Shown piece by piece: positions 25,643-34,964 of a stretch of DNA of 64,000 bases. Position numbers and translations under genes: made by a program. The stretch's first letter is position 1; each line of letters opens with the position of its first letter. Origin of the DNA: Mesorhizobium sangaii (GTDB lineage Bacteria > Pseudomonadota > Alphaproteobacteria > Rhizobiales > Rhizobiaceae); assembly GCF_014207355.1 (NCBI RefSeq), contig NZ_JACHEF010000002.1, positions 1,170,195 through 1,234,194 on the forward strand. Reading direction: 5' to 3'. The notes under the pieces were generated by a model. It saw only the letters and a list, made by a program, of their open reading frames with translations. It had not been told where the DNA came from and did no database searches.

Positions 25643-26722
25643 ATGAAAGTCCTTTTTGCAGGTGGCAACGGCTATCCGCCCGAGTTCAGCGGCGGCGTTC
25701 AGTCGAGCACGCACCATCTGGCTGAACAGCTGATCGAACATGGGCATGAAGCCGCGGTGCTCGCCGCCCTGTTCGGCGATGGTGTCTTCGGCCTCAAGGC
25801 GCGCGCCAAGATGAAGTTGTTGCGGCAGCCGGCGGTCGTCGACAGCTATCCTGGTTATCCGGTGGTGCGGGCTTGGTTTCCCTGGGAAGCGGCGGCCTTT
25901 GCCGTCGACAGGCTGAAGCCGGACGTGGCCGTCGTCCAGTGTCACAAATCGGTTCCGATCGGCAAGGCGCTGCAGGCGGAGGGCGTGCCTTTGGTCGTCT
26001 ATCTCCGCAATGTCGAATTCCATGAACTGGGCGGCGACCTGCGCGAGCTGCGTTCCGCGCTTTACATCGCGAATTCCGAGTTCACCGCGCGCACCTACAA
26101 GAACGAGTTCGACATCAACGCGACGGTGATCCCGCCGACCATCAATCCGGCGCACTACAGCACGCCGACGACGGGCCAGTTTGTCACGCTGATCAATCCC
26201 TATGAGGAAAAGGGTTTCGAGCTTGCAGTGCGCATCGCCGGCGCCTGCCCGGAGATACCTTTCCTGTTCGTCGAAAGCTGGAAGCTGGAAGACGATCATC
26301 GGGCGCGGATCGAACAGACGATCGCGCCTTTGGGCAATGTCGTGCTGGAGAACCGCACCAGCGACATGAAGACGGTCTATGGCCGCACCAAGATCCTGCT
26401 TGCTCCCAGCAAATGGGAAGAGGCCTGGGGCCGCGTCGCGTCGGAAGCCCATTGCAGCGGAATTCCGGTTGTCGGCTCGCGGCGCGGCGGTCTGCCCGAG
26501 GCGATTGGCTCAGGCGGCGTTGTGCTCGACTACGATGCTCCGCTCGCCGACTGGGTCGCGGCCGTCAGGCGGCTGTGGAACGACAGCCAGGAATATGACC
26601 GGGTCTCGGGCCTCGCGCGCAGCTTCGCCGGGCGGCCCGAACTGGAACCCGATCGCCAGTTCATCACCTTCTTCTCGATAGTGGACAGGGCAATACAGCA
26701 GCGCGCGCGGCAAGCCGCTTAG
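25643..26722 (+). CDS. Family 4 glycosyltransferase
   Basis: A 359-residue GT-B glycosyltransferase. The N-terminal domain begins VLFAGGNGYPPEFSGGV, and the GT4 donor-site region includes LLAPSKWEEAWGRVASEA and SGIPVVGSRRGGLPEAIG, with the conserved E-x7-E. It probably transfers a sugar from a nucleotide donor onto the lipid-linked repeat unit. ATG 25643 follows AAGGAG; the longer frame from 25499 overlaps the previous gene. Its stop codon lies inside a dispersed repeat. It closes the exoK-ugd-dehydrogenase run. Confidence 0.87.
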   Translation: MKVLFAGGNGYPPEFSGGVQSSTHHLAEQLIEHGHEAAVLAALFGDGVFGLKARAKMKLLRQPAVVDSYPGYPVVRAWFPWEAAAFAVDRLKPDVAVVQCHKSVPIGKALQAEGVPLVVYLRNVEFHELGGDLRELRSALYIANSEFTARTYKNEFDINATVIPPTINPAHYSTPTTGQFVTLINPYEEKGFELAVRIAGACPEIPFLFVESWKLEDDHRARIEQTIAPLGNVVLENRTSDMKTVYGRTKILLAPSKWEEAWGRVASEAHCSGIPVVGSRRGGLPEAIGSGGVVLDYDAPLADWVAAVRRLWNDSQEYDRVSGLARSFAGRPELEPDRQFITFFSIVDRAIQQRARQAA

Positions 26723-26823
26723 AGCTGTTCACCGTTTCACGGAAACGGCGAACGGCTCTAACTCTTTGTTTCGACGCAATTCCGGACGGAAAACCGTTTC
26801 ACACTTTTCCTGGAATTGCTCTA
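26721..26823 (-). repeat. Dispersed intergenic repeat, copy 2 (inverted)
   Basis: Reverse-complement copy of the element at 37476-37580 and the core of 8652-8780. It begins within the TAG stop codon of the glycosyltransferase gene, so the element supplies the end of that gene and fills most of the 167-base gap before the convergent gene. Confidence 0.85.
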
Positions 26824-26889
26824 GCCCAAGCTCGCGGCGTCAGCCGCGTAGCAACCCAACTCGCGGCAAGCCTCGTGGCGCCGTGCTGA

Positions 26890-27912
26890 TCAGGCCGGGC
26901 GTTTGACCCGGCTCTTCAGCGTCTCGTAACCGCGCGCACCGAGCAGGGCCCGGGCGATGGTCTTCGCGGCGCTCTTGCGACCCTCTTGCGAGTTGATCTG
27001 GCGCAGCCTTGCCGGCAGGTTGCGGGCCGCCTGGCCAAGTGCCGGCAGCGACAGCGCGTCGGGAAAACTCACCATATGCGTTTCGACGCACAGCACCGGC
27101 TTGCCCGACAGTTCGGTGATCCTCAGTGCCTGCTCGTGCTCGCTTTCGATGAACAGGATGGCATTGGATTTGCGGTAGAAATCGGCCTTGAAACTGCCAT
27201 GCGCACCAAGCCTCTGCCGCTCCGCCTTGCTCGGCAGATCGAGCATGATCAACTGGTCGTATTTGATCTCGTGCTTGGCGAGCCATGCCTCGGTCAGCGC
27301 GCGATATTTCTCCAGCCGGCTGGTGACCAGCCAGCCGATCTTGTGGGTCGCAACATGGAGAGGCCGCGCCTCGCTGAGGAATTTCTCATAGGCCGGGCCA
27401 TCGTCATTTTCGGCTTCGGTCGGATCCAGGCACAGCACGCCGTCAATGTCGACGCAGCATTGCGCCAGGAATTTGTGATGCATGAAGTTCCACTGGAACA
27501 TGCGCGGATGCGGCACGACCTCGAAGACGACATCGGTCTCCTGGTGCTGCGGCTGCAGGCCGAACACCGCGGCAAAGGTGAAATCGGCCTTGATGCCGGC
27601 CATCTCGATGCGCGAGCGTGCATCGCGCATGGCGTTGCCGCCGGCGACACTGTCGTCGATCACCAGCACCTTGCGCATTTCGGAGACCTTGCGGTCGAGT
27701 GCCGCCCGGCGCTTGGTGATGCCCGACGTGTAAATCCGCCCGGCCAGGAAGCTGTCCAGATCGGTCATCGGAATGTTCGCCGCCAGGCTCACCAGCGTCG
27801 CCGCGAGCACACCGCTTCTGGGAACGCCGACGACCAGGTCGATGTCGCGCGGGAGCCGGTGCAGGCCCCTGACGATGGCGTCGTTCATGTCGGAAATCGA
27901 TCGGTAGTGCAT
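26890..27912 (-). CDS. Phosphoribosyltransferase-HAD-like two-domain protein
   Basis: A 340-residue protein. The N-terminal half is a type I PRTase fold: VVGVPRSGVLAATL (residues ~27-40) and the PRPP loop KVLVIDDSVAGGNAM (~81-95). The second half starts CVDIDGVLC (~153-161), a HAD phosphatase motif I, and continues with W-LVTSR and a helical tail. The reaction is unknown; similar proteins occur in capsule and EPS loci of many bacteria. It follows the flippase on the minus strand by 53 bases and is probably co-transcribed. ATG 27912 follows AGG; the frame is open far upstream but only as an antisense shadow. Confidence 0.75.
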   Translation of the reverse strand: MHYRSISDMNDAIVRGLHRLPRDIDLVVGVPRSGVLAATLVSLAANIPMTDLDSFLAGRIYTSGITKRRAALDRKVSEMRKVLVIDDSVAGGNAMRDARSRIEMAGIKADFTFAAVFGLQPQHQETDVVFEVVPHPRMFQWNFMHHKFLAQCCVDIDGVLCLDPTEAENDDGPAYEKFLSEARPLHVATHKIGWLVTSRLEKYRALTEAWLAKHEIKYDQLIMLDLPSKAERQRLGAHGSFKADFYRKSNAILFIESEHEQALRITELSGKPVLCVETHMVSFPDALSLPALGQAARNLPARLRQINSQEGRKSAAKTIARALLGARGYETLKSRVKRPA

Positions 27913-27965
27913 GGGTTCAGACCTGGTCCTGGAGTGAATGTCCGTACCTGTCGAGGTCGCGCAAA

Positions 27966-29462
27966 CTATTGCGCCTCGCTTGGTGCTGCCACCGGCAGCC
28001 TTGCCGGCAGCATCTTCAAGGCCTCGCGCAGGGCTTCGCGGCCGGATGCGAATGCCAAGGCGACGACGATGGTGATCAGATAGGCGAGAACGGCGCCGCT
28101 GGCCAAGCCAATGACATGCTGCTGCGGCAGCAGCGGCTTGACGAACCAGATGGCTGCGAGCGCCAGATGGGCGCCAAGCACGAATGGCGTTGCCGCGCGA
28201 AGCACGTGGTGCGCCTGCAGCGGACCGCTCTTGCCGACATAGAGCCACAGGAAGGGCGTCCTCAGATACTCGCTGATCGCATAGGCAATCGCCACGCCCA
28301 GCGCGCCATAGGGCAGGCCGAGCGCGAAGGCCAGCACCGACGTCACCGCCGTTATGATGCCCCAGCGCATGAAGTCGCCGGAGCGGCCCTGGCTGACGAA
28401 AAGCCATCCCGCCGGGTTGTTGAGCGGCTGCAGCAGTCCGGCAAAGCCGAGCGCCAGGAAAATGTCGGCGCTGGCGCGCCACTGCTCGCCGAGCACGAAC
28501 GGGATCAGCACGTCCGACATCGCGGTGGCGAAGGCGACGCCGGGAAGCGCCACAAGCAGGATCAGCGGCATGACGCGCAGATAGGCGCTGCGGTAGCGGT
28601 CCGGCTCGTCCTTCAGCCTGGACAGCGCCGGAACCATCACCTTCGACAACGGATTCGTGATCTGGCTCAGCGGAAACAAAAGCAGCTTGTAGGCGCGGTC
28701 ATAAAGGCCGAGCTGGGCTTCGCCCCAGTATTTGCCGATCAGCACATTGTCGAGGTTGCGGGCAAAGAAATTGGCGAAGTTGAAGCCGGTGATGCCGGCA
28801 CCGAAATTGATCAATTCGCTGATTCCGGCGACCTTGCGCGGCAGGCCGGGACGCCAGCGCGAGCTTGCCCAGTAGCAGAGCGTCGGCAGCACGGAACCGG
28901 TCAGCGTGCCGGCAAACAGTGCCCAATAGGAGCGGTCGATGAAAGTCCAGGCGATCGATACGGCGAGCCCCGCAATGGCACTGACTACGTCGATGATGGC
29001 CAGCCGGCCGAATTGCATGCGGCGCGTCAAAAGCGCCAGGTGCTGGGCGCCCAACCCATAGGCCATGATCTGCAGCCCGAACGCCGCCACCAGGCCGGCC
29101 ACGCGCGGCTCGCCGTAGAAAGCGGCGACCAGAGGGGCGGCACCTGCGAGCACGCAGGCCAGAATCGCGCTGACGGCCACATTGATCCAGAAGAGGTAGT
29201 TCACCTCCTCATGCCGAATGCCGCTCTTCTGGATTGTCGCCTGGGTCAGGCCGAAATCCTGGAACAGCGCAATGAAGGCCAACACCGGCGCGCACATCGC
29301 CACGACGCCGAAGTCCTGCGGCGACAAAAGCCGCGACAGCACGATGACGGATATGATCTGTGTCGCGACCCGCACCGATTGCGCCATGGCCGTGACAACC
29401 GCGCCGCGCCCGACGGATTTGCGCAGGGAGCCTTCCGGCGGATCGAATGCATTGGCTTCCAA
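27966..29462 (-). CDS. exoT: Wzx-type polysaccharide flippase (ExoT-like)
   Basis: A 498-residue membrane protein of the MOP/polysaccharide transporter family with about 12-14 hydrophobic helices. It starts with RGAVVTAMAQSVRVATQIISV and shows the family segment LNFGAGITGFNFANFFARNLD near residue 215. It would flip the lipid-linked EPS unit to the periplasm for polymerisation by the ExoQ-like protein. A TTG start at 29462 behind AGGA gives a length like S. meliloti ExoT (494); the frame continues to an ATG at 29555 but with atypical residues. It is divergent from exoL, with an operator-like site for each direction between them. Confidence 0.87.
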   Translation of the reverse strand: MEANAFDPPEGSLRKSVGRGAVVTAMAQSVRVATQIISVIVLSRLLSPQDFGVVAMCAPVLAFIALFQDFGLTQATIQKSGIRHEEVNYLFWINVAVSAILACVLAGAAPLVAAFYGEPRVAGLVAAFGLQIMAYGLGAQHLALLTRRMQFGRLAIIDVVSAIAGLAVSIAWTFIDRSYWALFAGTLTGSVLPTLCYWASSRWRPGLPRKVAGISELINFGAGITGFNFANFFARNLDNVLIGKYWGEAQLGLYDRAYKLLLFPLSQITNPLSKVMVPALSRLKDEPDRYRSAYLRVMPLILLVALPGVAFATAMSDVLIPFVLGEQWRASADIFLALGFAGLLQPLNNPAGWLFVSQGRSGDFMRWGIITAVTSVLAFALGLPYGALGVAIAYAISEYLRTPFLWLYVGKSGPLQAHHVLRAATPFVLGAHLALAAIWFVKPLLPQQHVIGLASGAVLAYLITIVVALAFASGREALREALKMLPARLPVAAPSEAQ

Positions 29463-29544
29463 ATTCAGGATTCCTGACTTTTGTGCGGATTTCCGACCCC
29501 GAAAAATCCACCACCGCCGCCAACGACAAACTACGGCAATAATT

Positions 29545-29555
29545 TTGCAGTGCAA
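29545..29555. promoter_or_regulatory. TGC-N3-GCA operator, flippase/exoL divergent region (site 1)
   Basis: TTGC-AGT-GCAA, 83 bases before the flippase start on the minus strand. It pairs with the site at 29586-29596 in the same 185-base divergent gap. Confidence 0.55.
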
Positions 29556-29585
29556 CAGAAAAGGTGGATCGTCGCGCCAAAAATG

Positions 29586-29596
29586 TTGCGATGCAG
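29586..29596. promoter_or_regulatory. TGC-N3-GCA operator, flippase/exoL divergent region (site 2)
   Basis: TTGC-GAT-GCAG, 52 bases before the exoL-like start. The TTGCGA could be a -35 element for the rightward transcript. Confidence 0.55.
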
Positions 29597-29647
29597 CAAG
29601 AGCTGTACTAGGTTCTCCTTGGGTGGGCCAACAGCGGTCGAGTTTTC

Positions 29648-30856
29648 ATGCTGCATGTCTTGTACCTTGTGCACGACGTCTCCGATCCGGCCGTGCGCCG
29701 GAGGATCATAATGCTCAGGGCAGGTGGGGCCGAGGTCACGTTGGCCGGCTTCCGTCGCACCACGAATCCGATTGCGGATATCGAGGGGTTGCGGCCGATC
29801 GACCTTGGCGCGACGCGTGACGGGCGATTCGGCCAGCGGCTCGCGGCGATCGCCAAGGCCGCGTTCTCGATCGGCTCCAGGCTTGGCGACACGCCCAGGC
29901 CCGATCTCATCATCGCGCGCAATCTGGAAATGCTGGCGCTTGCCCGTCGTGCCAGATCCGCCTTCGGTGCATCGGTTCCGATCGTATACGAGTGCCTCGA
30001 CATTCATCGCCTTGTGCTTCGCAAAGATGTCCTGGGCAAGGCATTGCGCGCCGTCGAACGCTTCCTGGCCAGGGACGTGAAGCTGCTGGTGACCAGCTCG
30101 CCTGCCTTCATCGCCAATTATTTCAAGCCGTTCGGCCAGGTCGCGGCGCCGATCGAGCTGGTCGAGAACAAGTATTTCGAGGCAGCCGCGATTCTGCCCG
30201 GCAGTCCTCAGGCCCCCGGTGGTTCTGAGGCGCCCGGTGATTCTGAGACGGTTGAGAGTCCCGTCGGACCGCCATGGCGAATCGGCTGGTTCGGCGCGCT
30301 GCGCTGCCGCCGCTCGCTCGAACTGCTGGCCGATTTCTCCCGCCGGATGGAGGGACGCTTCGAGGTCGTGCTGCGCGGCCGTCCGGCCCTGTCTGAATTC
30401 CCGGATTTCCATGCCTTCGTCGAATCAGAGCCGTGGCTTTCCTTTGGCGGGCCCTATCGCAACCCGGAGGACATGGCGTCGATCTATGGCGACGTCCATT
30501 TTTCCTGGGCGATCGATTTCTTCGAAGCGGGACAGAATTCCGAATGGCTCCTGCCCAACCGTCTTTACGAAGGCTGCCGCTTCGGCGCGGTGCCGATCTC
30601 GATGGGCGACACCGAAACCGGGCGGTTCCTCAGCAAGCAGGATATCGGCATTCTCTTGCCGGAGGCTTCGTCCGAGGAACTCGAAGCGACGCTTGGCAAG
30701 ATGGATGAGCATCGTTTCGCCAGGTTGAAGGCGCATGTTCGTGCCCGCAACCCGAGGACCTGGAGCTACGACCGCAGCGATTGCCGAGCGCTTGTCGAGC
30801 GGCTGCGCAGCCTGACCGCCGTATCCGGTTCGTTTGCAGCCGAGGCATTGGCATAG
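29648..30856 (+). CDS. exoL: ExoL-like glycosyltransferase
   Basis: A 402-residue glycosyltransferase of GT-B appearance whose length and start (MLHVLYLVHDVSDPAVRRRI) fit the succinoglycan protein ExoL (~400 residues), which adds an early glucose. Conserved stretches include IVYECLDIHRLVL near residue 114 and WLLPNRLYEGCRFGAVPI near residue 300. An odd Pro/Gly/Ser/Glu-rich insertion (LPGSPQAPGGSEAPGDSE) sits between the two halves near residue 185, made from an imperfect 18-base tandem duplication. It leads the exoL-A-M-O-like run. The ExoA gene starts two bases after its stop. Confidence 0.8.
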   Translation: MLHVLYLVHDVSDPAVRRRIIMLRAGGAEVTLAGFRRTTNPIADIEGLRPIDLGATRDGRFGQRLAAIAKAAFSIGSRLGDTPRPDLIIARNLEMLALARRARSAFGASVPIVYECLDIHRLVLRKDVLGKALRAVERFLARDVKLLVTSSPAFIANYFKPFGQVAAPIELVENKYFEAAAILPGSPQAPGGSEAPGDSETVESPVGPPWRIGWFGALRCRRSLELLADFSRRMEGRFEVVLRGRPALSEFPDFHAFVESEPWLSFGGPYRNPEDMASIYGDVHFSWAIDFFEAGQNSEWLLPNRLYEGCRFGAVPISMGDTETGRFLSKQDIGILLPEASSEELEATLGKMDEHRFARLKAHVRARNPRTWSYDRSDCRALVERLRSLTAVSGSFAAEALA

Positions 30857-30857
30857 G

Positions 30858-31877
30858 ATGACTGAACATGGACAGAGGCTGATGACGCAGGCTAAAAAAA
30901 CTTCATCCAGCCTGATCGTTATTCCGTGCCTGAACGAAGCGGCCCATATCGGTGTGCTGCTCGATCAACTGCGCCCCGCCGCCGCGAGGCTTGGCGCCAG
31001 GATCATCGTCGTCGACGGTGGCAGCGCCGACGGCACGCTGGCTATCGTCAAGGACATCGCAAGCAAGGATCCGCGCGTTATCCTGCTTCACAACGAACGG
31101 CGCATCCAGAGCGCAGCGATAAACCTCGCCGTCGGCACCTTCGGCGAAGGTGCCGACTATCTCATCCGCATCGATGCGCATGGCGGCTATCCCGACGACT
31201 ATTGCGACCGGCTGGTCGAGGAGGCATTGGCCACAGGAGCGGATTCGGTTGTCGTTTCGATGCTGACCAGCGGCAGCAGCACCGTGCAGAAGGCTGCCGC
31301 GGCGGCACAGAATTCCAAGCTCGGCACCGGCGGCTCCAAGCACCGGCACCGCTCAGCTGGAGAGTGGGTCGATCACGGCCATCACGCGCTGATGCGGATA
31401 TCGGCGTTCGGTTCTGTCGGTGGCTATGACGAGACGTTCACCCACAACGAGGATGCCGAGCTGGACTACAGGCTGAGACAGGCCGGCTACAAGATCTGGA
31501 TGAGCGGCAAGACGCATATGATCTACTACCCGCGCACCTCGCTCAGCGGCCTCTATTTCCAGTATCTCGGCTATGGTCGCGGCCGCGCCAAGAATGTGCT
31601 GAAGCACCGCGTCATCCCGAAGGTCCGTCAGATGGTGCCGCTCCTGGTGTTTCCGGTCGTGCTGCTGGCGGCGCTCTCATTCGTGCACTGGCTCGCAGCG
31701 GTGCCGCTGCTGCTGTGGGCCTCGGTGTGCCAGGGTTACGGCCTGTGGACGGCCATCCGCCAACGCAATGCCGATATCGCGCTTGCCGGCGTCTCGGCGA
31801 TGGTCATGCACCTTGGCTGGTCGATCGGCTTCTGGCTTCAACTTCTCGGCCTCGGGTCGCGGCGCGGTGTGGCGTGA
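30858..31877 (+). CDS. exoA: ExoA-like family 2 glycosyltransferase
   Basis: A 339-residue GT2 enzyme with VIPCLNEAAHIGVLLDQL and VVDGGSADGT at the start, the acceptor motif NEDAELDYRLRQAGY near residue 200, and three to four C-terminal membrane segments. In S. meliloti ExoA (330 residues) adds the second sugar, a beta-1,3 glucose, to the lipid-linked galactose. ATG 30858 directly follows the exoL stop codon; an internal ATG at 30882 is possible. The stop overlaps the next start (TGATG), so translation is coupled. Confidence 0.87.
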   Translation: MTEHGQRLMTQAKKTSSSLIVIPCLNEAAHIGVLLDQLRPAAARLGARIIVVDGGSADGTLAIVKDIASKDPRVILLHNERRIQSAAINLAVGTFGEGADYLIRIDAHGGYPDDYCDRLVEEALATGADSVVVSMLTSGSSTVQKAAAAAQNSKLGTGGSKHRHRSAGEWVDHGHHALMRISAFGSVGGYDETFTHNEDAELDYRLRQAGYKIWMSGKTHMIYYPRTSLSGLYFQYLGYGRGRAKNVLKHRVIPKVRQMVPLLVFPVVLLAALSFVHWLAAVPLLLWASVCQGYGLWTAIRQRNADIALAGVSAMVMHLGWSIGFWLQLLGLGSRRGVA

Positions 31878-32818
31878 TGGCCAACAACCTCACCATCGAC
31901 ATCGGCGTTTGCACGTTCCGGCGGCCGGAACTGGCCGACACGTTGCGCTCGCTCGACGCCATGCAGATGCCTGCCGGGTTCGATATCAGCATCATCGTCG
32001 CCGACAACGACGACACGCCGACCGCCCGGGAACTGGTGACGGCGCTGTCGCGGGAACTGGCGGTGCCGGTCCGCTATCAGCATTGCCCGGCGCGCAACAT
32101 TTCGATCGCCCGCAACGCTTGCCTCGACGCCAGCACAGCGGATTTCGTCGCTTTCATCGACGATGACGAGACGGCCACGCCGCGCTGGCTCGCCGAACTG
32201 GTCGCGACGGCGCAAGCGAGCGGTGCGGCCGCCGTGCTCGGCCCGGTCCGGGCGCGCTATCGTCCGGATGCGCCGGACTGGATGCGGCGCGGCGACTTCC
32301 ATTCGACCTTGCCCGTCTGGGTGCGCGGCGAGATCCAGACCGGCTACACCTGCAATGTGCTGCTGAGGACCGGTGCGGACAGCCTGCGTGGCCGCCGTTT
32401 CAGCCTGGCGCGCGGCCAGACCGGCGGCGAGGACACCGAGTTCTTCGACCAGATGCACAAAGCGGGCGGCCGCATCGCCTTTTCGCCCGACGCCTGGGTC
32501 GACGAGGTGGTGCCGCGCTCGAGGGCGGCGTTCGACTGGCTCGGCCGCCGCCGCTTCCGCGTCGGGCAGACACACGGGCATCTTCTGGGACGCAACGCGC
32601 GCGGCATCGGCCTGGTCAAGCAGGTCGGCCTGGCGTCGGCAAAGGCCATCTATTGCTTCGCCTCGGCACTTCCGGTCGTGATCAGCCCGGTTCGACGGAA
32701 CCGCAGCGTGCTGCGCGGCATTATGCATGTCGGTGTCGTCAGCGGCCTTGTCGGCATCCGCGAAATCCGCCTCTACGGCCAGCCTTCGCCGCAGGAAGGG
32801 GGCAAGCGTGCAGCCTGA
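31877..32818 (+). CDS. exoM: ExoM-like family 2 glycosyltransferase
   Basis: A 313-residue GT2 enzyme (S. meliloti ExoM ~309). It begins IDIGVCTFRRPELADTL and has VADNDDTPTA near residue 39, NISIARNACL near residue 75, the DxD motif FIDDDE near residue 92 and GGEDTEFFDQM near residue 183. A possible membrane-associated segment lies near residues 260-275. It is expected to extend the growing lipid-linked oligosaccharide with glucose. It overlaps exoA by one base and the following gene by 11 bases. Confidence 0.86.
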   Translation: MANNLTIDIGVCTFRRPELADTLRSLDAMQMPAGFDISIIVADNDDTPTARELVTALSRELAVPVRYQHCPARNISIARNACLDASTADFVAFIDDDETATPRWLAELVATAQASGAAAVLGPVRARYRPDAPDWMRRGDFHSTLPVWVRGEIQTGYTCNVLLRTGADSLRGRRFSLARGQTGGEDTEFFDQMHKAGGRIAFSPDAWVDEVVPRSRAAFDWLGRRRFRVGQTHGHLLGRNARGIGLVKQVGLASAKAIYCFASALPVVISPVRRNRSVLRGIMHVGVVSGLVGIREIRLYGQPSPQEGGKRAA

Positions 32819-33758
32819 CGTCAGCTTTGTCATCGCCGCCTACAACGCCGAGGCAACCCTCGACCGGGCGATCGCCAGCGCCATCGCGCAGAAAAACGTC
32901 AGCGTCGAGATCATCGTCGTCGACGACAAGTCGCGCGACGCGACGCTCGACGTGGCGCGGGCCTATCCGCAAGATATCGTCCGCGTCATTGCTCTGGCCA
33001 GCAATCGCGGTCCCGGCGGCGCCAGGAATGCCGGGCTCGATGTCGCCCGCGGCAGATGGATCGCGGTTCTCGATTCCGACGACGCCGTTTTTCCCGACCG
33101 CATCGCGGCCATGATCGCTCGTGCCGAAAAGGCAGGCGCCGAGATTGCCGTCGACAATTTACAGGTCATTCGCGAGGACGGTGTCGTCGAGGACGCGATG
33201 TTTCCGACGCGCTATCTGGAGGATCTGAGCGAAATCTCGCTGGCCAGCTACATCGCCGGCAACGTCGTTTTCGAATCGAAATTCAATCTCGGCTACCTCA
33301 AGCCGATCTTCCAGCGCGCGTTCCTGGACGAAAACGAGCTTCGCTATGATGAAAAACTGAGCATTGGTGAAGATTACATCCTGCTCGCCAACGCCTTGGC
33401 CAAGGGCGGCAAATGCGTGGTGGAGCCGGCGATCGGCTATGCCTATCATATCCGCAGCGGCTCCATCTCCCGCGTGCTCGAGCTTCACCACGTCGAAGCG
33501 ATGCGCAAGGCAGATGCCGTGTTCGCTCAAACCCATTCGATGGACGAGGCCGCGCAAGTCGCGTTCGCCCGGCGCAGCCGCAGCCTGCGCAAGGCCGCAT
33601 CGTTCCTGTCCATGGTTCAGCACATCAAGGCGCGGTCCCCGCTCAAGGCGATCCGGACTGCGCTCAGCGACCCGGCGGCGGTCAGGCATATGGGCATGCC
33701 GATCGCCGTGCGGTTGCGAAGAGTAGCGGCGCAGTTTGCCGTTGGGGCGGGGAGGTGA
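32808..33758 (+). CDS. Family 2 glycosyltransferase (ExoO/ExoW-like)
   Basis: A 316-residue GT2 enzyme starting at GTG 32808 behind GGAAGGGGG. Motifs are VSFVIAAYNAEATL, IVVDDKSRDAT near residue 38, GPGGARNAGLDVARG, the DxD in VLDSDDAVF near residue 88 and IGEDYILLANAL near residue 186. Its order after exoL, exoA and exoM matches ExoO in succinoglycan clusters, but overall it is closest in style to the protein at 19470-20492. It overlaps exoM by 11 bases, so all four genes form one coupled unit. Confidence 0.83.
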   Translation: MQPDVSFVIAAYNAEATLDRAIASAIAQKNVSVEIIVVDDKSRDATLDVARAYPQDIVRVIALASNRGPGGARNAGLDVARGRWIAVLDSDDAVFPDRIAAMIARAEKAGAEIAVDNLQVIREDGVVEDAMFPTRYLEDLSEISLASYIAGNVVFESKFNLGYLKPIFQRAFLDENELRYDEKLSIGEDYILLANALAKGGKCVVEPAIGYAYHIRSGSISRVLELHHVEAMRKADAVFAQTHSMDEAAQVAFARRSRSLRKAASFLSMVQHIKARSPLKAIRTALSDPAAVRHMGMPIAVRLRRVAAQFAVGAGR

Positions 33759-33832
33759 AGATGCAGGCACATGGAGGGATTTTTCGTGGCCTGTGAACGG
33801 ACTGAAGTCGATCTCCTCAGAAGGAATTTGCA

Positions 33833-34729
33833 ATGAAGAAAATCAGGAAGGCCGTGATACCGGTGGCGGGGCTTGGAACACGGTTCCTGCCGGCGACCAA
33901 GTCGATGCCGAAGGAAATGCTCCCCGTCGTCGACAGGCCTGTCGTGCAATATGCGGTGGACGAGGCCTTCGAGGCGGGCATCGAGCACATCGTGTTCGTC
34001 ACCGGCCGCAACAAGGCGGTAATCGAGGACTATTTCGACCTCCATCCGGAATTGATCGGAACTCTCGAACAGACCGGCAAGACTGCGCAATTGCAGTCGC
34101 TGGAAAGCCTTTTGCCGGTGGCTGGCGCCACCAGCTTCATCCGCCAGCAATCGCCGCAAGGCCTCGGCCATGCCGTCTGGTGCGCGCGCGAAGTCATCGG
34201 CAACGAGCCCTTCGCCCTGCTTTTGCCGGACATGGTGTCGTTCGGTGGCCGCGGATGCCTGGCCGAGATCGTCGACCTCTATGCTGAAACCGGCGGCAAC
34301 GTGATCGCCGTCGAGCGCTGCGATCCGACCGAGACCAACAAATACGGCATCGTCGGCCGTGGCGCCGATATAGGCGGCGGCTTCGAGGTGACGGCCATGG
34401 TCGAAAAGCCGGCGCCGGCCAACGCGCCGTCGAACTTCTACATCAACGGCCGCTACATCCTGCAGCCCGAGATTTTCGCGCTTCTGGGCAATCAGCAGCG
34501 CGGCGCCGGCAACGAGATCCAGTTGACGGACGCCATGGTCCGGCTGTCGCGGGACCAGGCGTTCTTCGCCCAGCCTTTCAAGGGCCGCATGTTCGACTGC
34601 GGTTCCAAGGAAGGGTTCATCCAGGCCAACATCGCCTTCGCGCTGGCGCGCGACGACATGAAGGGCCCGATTTTCGAGATGCTTCAGGAGTTCGTCCGGT
34701 CGCATGAACGCCAGGAAGAAGCCGCATAA
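33833..34729 (+). CDS. exoN: UTP-glucose-1-phosphate uridylyltransferase (GalU/ExoN)
   Basis: A 298-residue enzyme making UDP-glucose from UTP and glucose-1-phosphate. It shows the nucleotidyl-transfer signature [20 protein letters not shown] (residues ~8-27), the VEKP motif near residue 188 and the Mg/sugar-binding FYINGRYI segment. UDP-glucose feeds both the glucosyltransferases and Ugd in this cluster. ATG 33833 follows AGAAGGA. It lies 74 bases after the glycosyltransferase run, and S. meliloti uses a dedicated EPS copy (ExoN), which fits the location. Confidence 0.92.
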   Translation: MKKIRKAVIPVAGLGTRFLPATKSMPKEMLPVVDRPVVQYAVDEAFEAGIEHIVFVTGRNKAVIEDYFDLHPELIGTLEQTGKTAQLQSLESLLPVAGATSFIRQQSPQGLGHAVWCAREVIGNEPFALLLPDMVSFGGRGCLAEIVDLYAETGGNVIAVERCDPTETNKYGIVGRGADIGGGFEVTAMVEKPAPANAPSNFYINGRYILQPEIFALLGNQQRGAGNEIQLTDAMVRLSRDQAFFAQPFKGRMFDCGSKEGFIQANIAFALARDDMKGPIFEMLQEFVRSHERQEEAA

Positions 34730-34853
34730 TACCCATGTTTCGGGAGCATTTACAGCTGGCTGGCGACGCGGGGCGATAGTTCCCGCGCCGTCTGGCACGA
34801 AGCTTGCGTTTTGTTGCGCAATGCTCCCGATCTTCGCGGCTGTGCAAGCCACG

Positions 34854-34898
34854 GCATGATCCCGAAAAATGACCACCGGTTTTCGGAAAAGATCATGC
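34854..34898. repeat. Palindromic intergenic repeat (GCATGATC family)
   Basis: GCATGATC-CCGAAAA and TTTTCGG-aaaa-GATCATGC form the arms of a 45-base near-palindrome. This type recurs in rhizobial intergenic regions. It lies in the 235-base exoN-exoP gap, which also holds TTGTTGCGCAA near 34810, a half-match to the operator family that lacks the 3-base spacer. Confidence 0.7.
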
Positions 34899-34964
34899 TC
34901 AAACACTGAGATGGATCCCCATCCCGATCATCGGGATGGAACAGGCTCTGGAATTGGACCGAAG

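Noticed and set aside
34810..34823. Eleventh operator copy before exoP (TTGTTGCGCAATGC)
   Set aside because: TGC and GCA are adjacent without the 3-base spacer, so it does not match the other ten sites.
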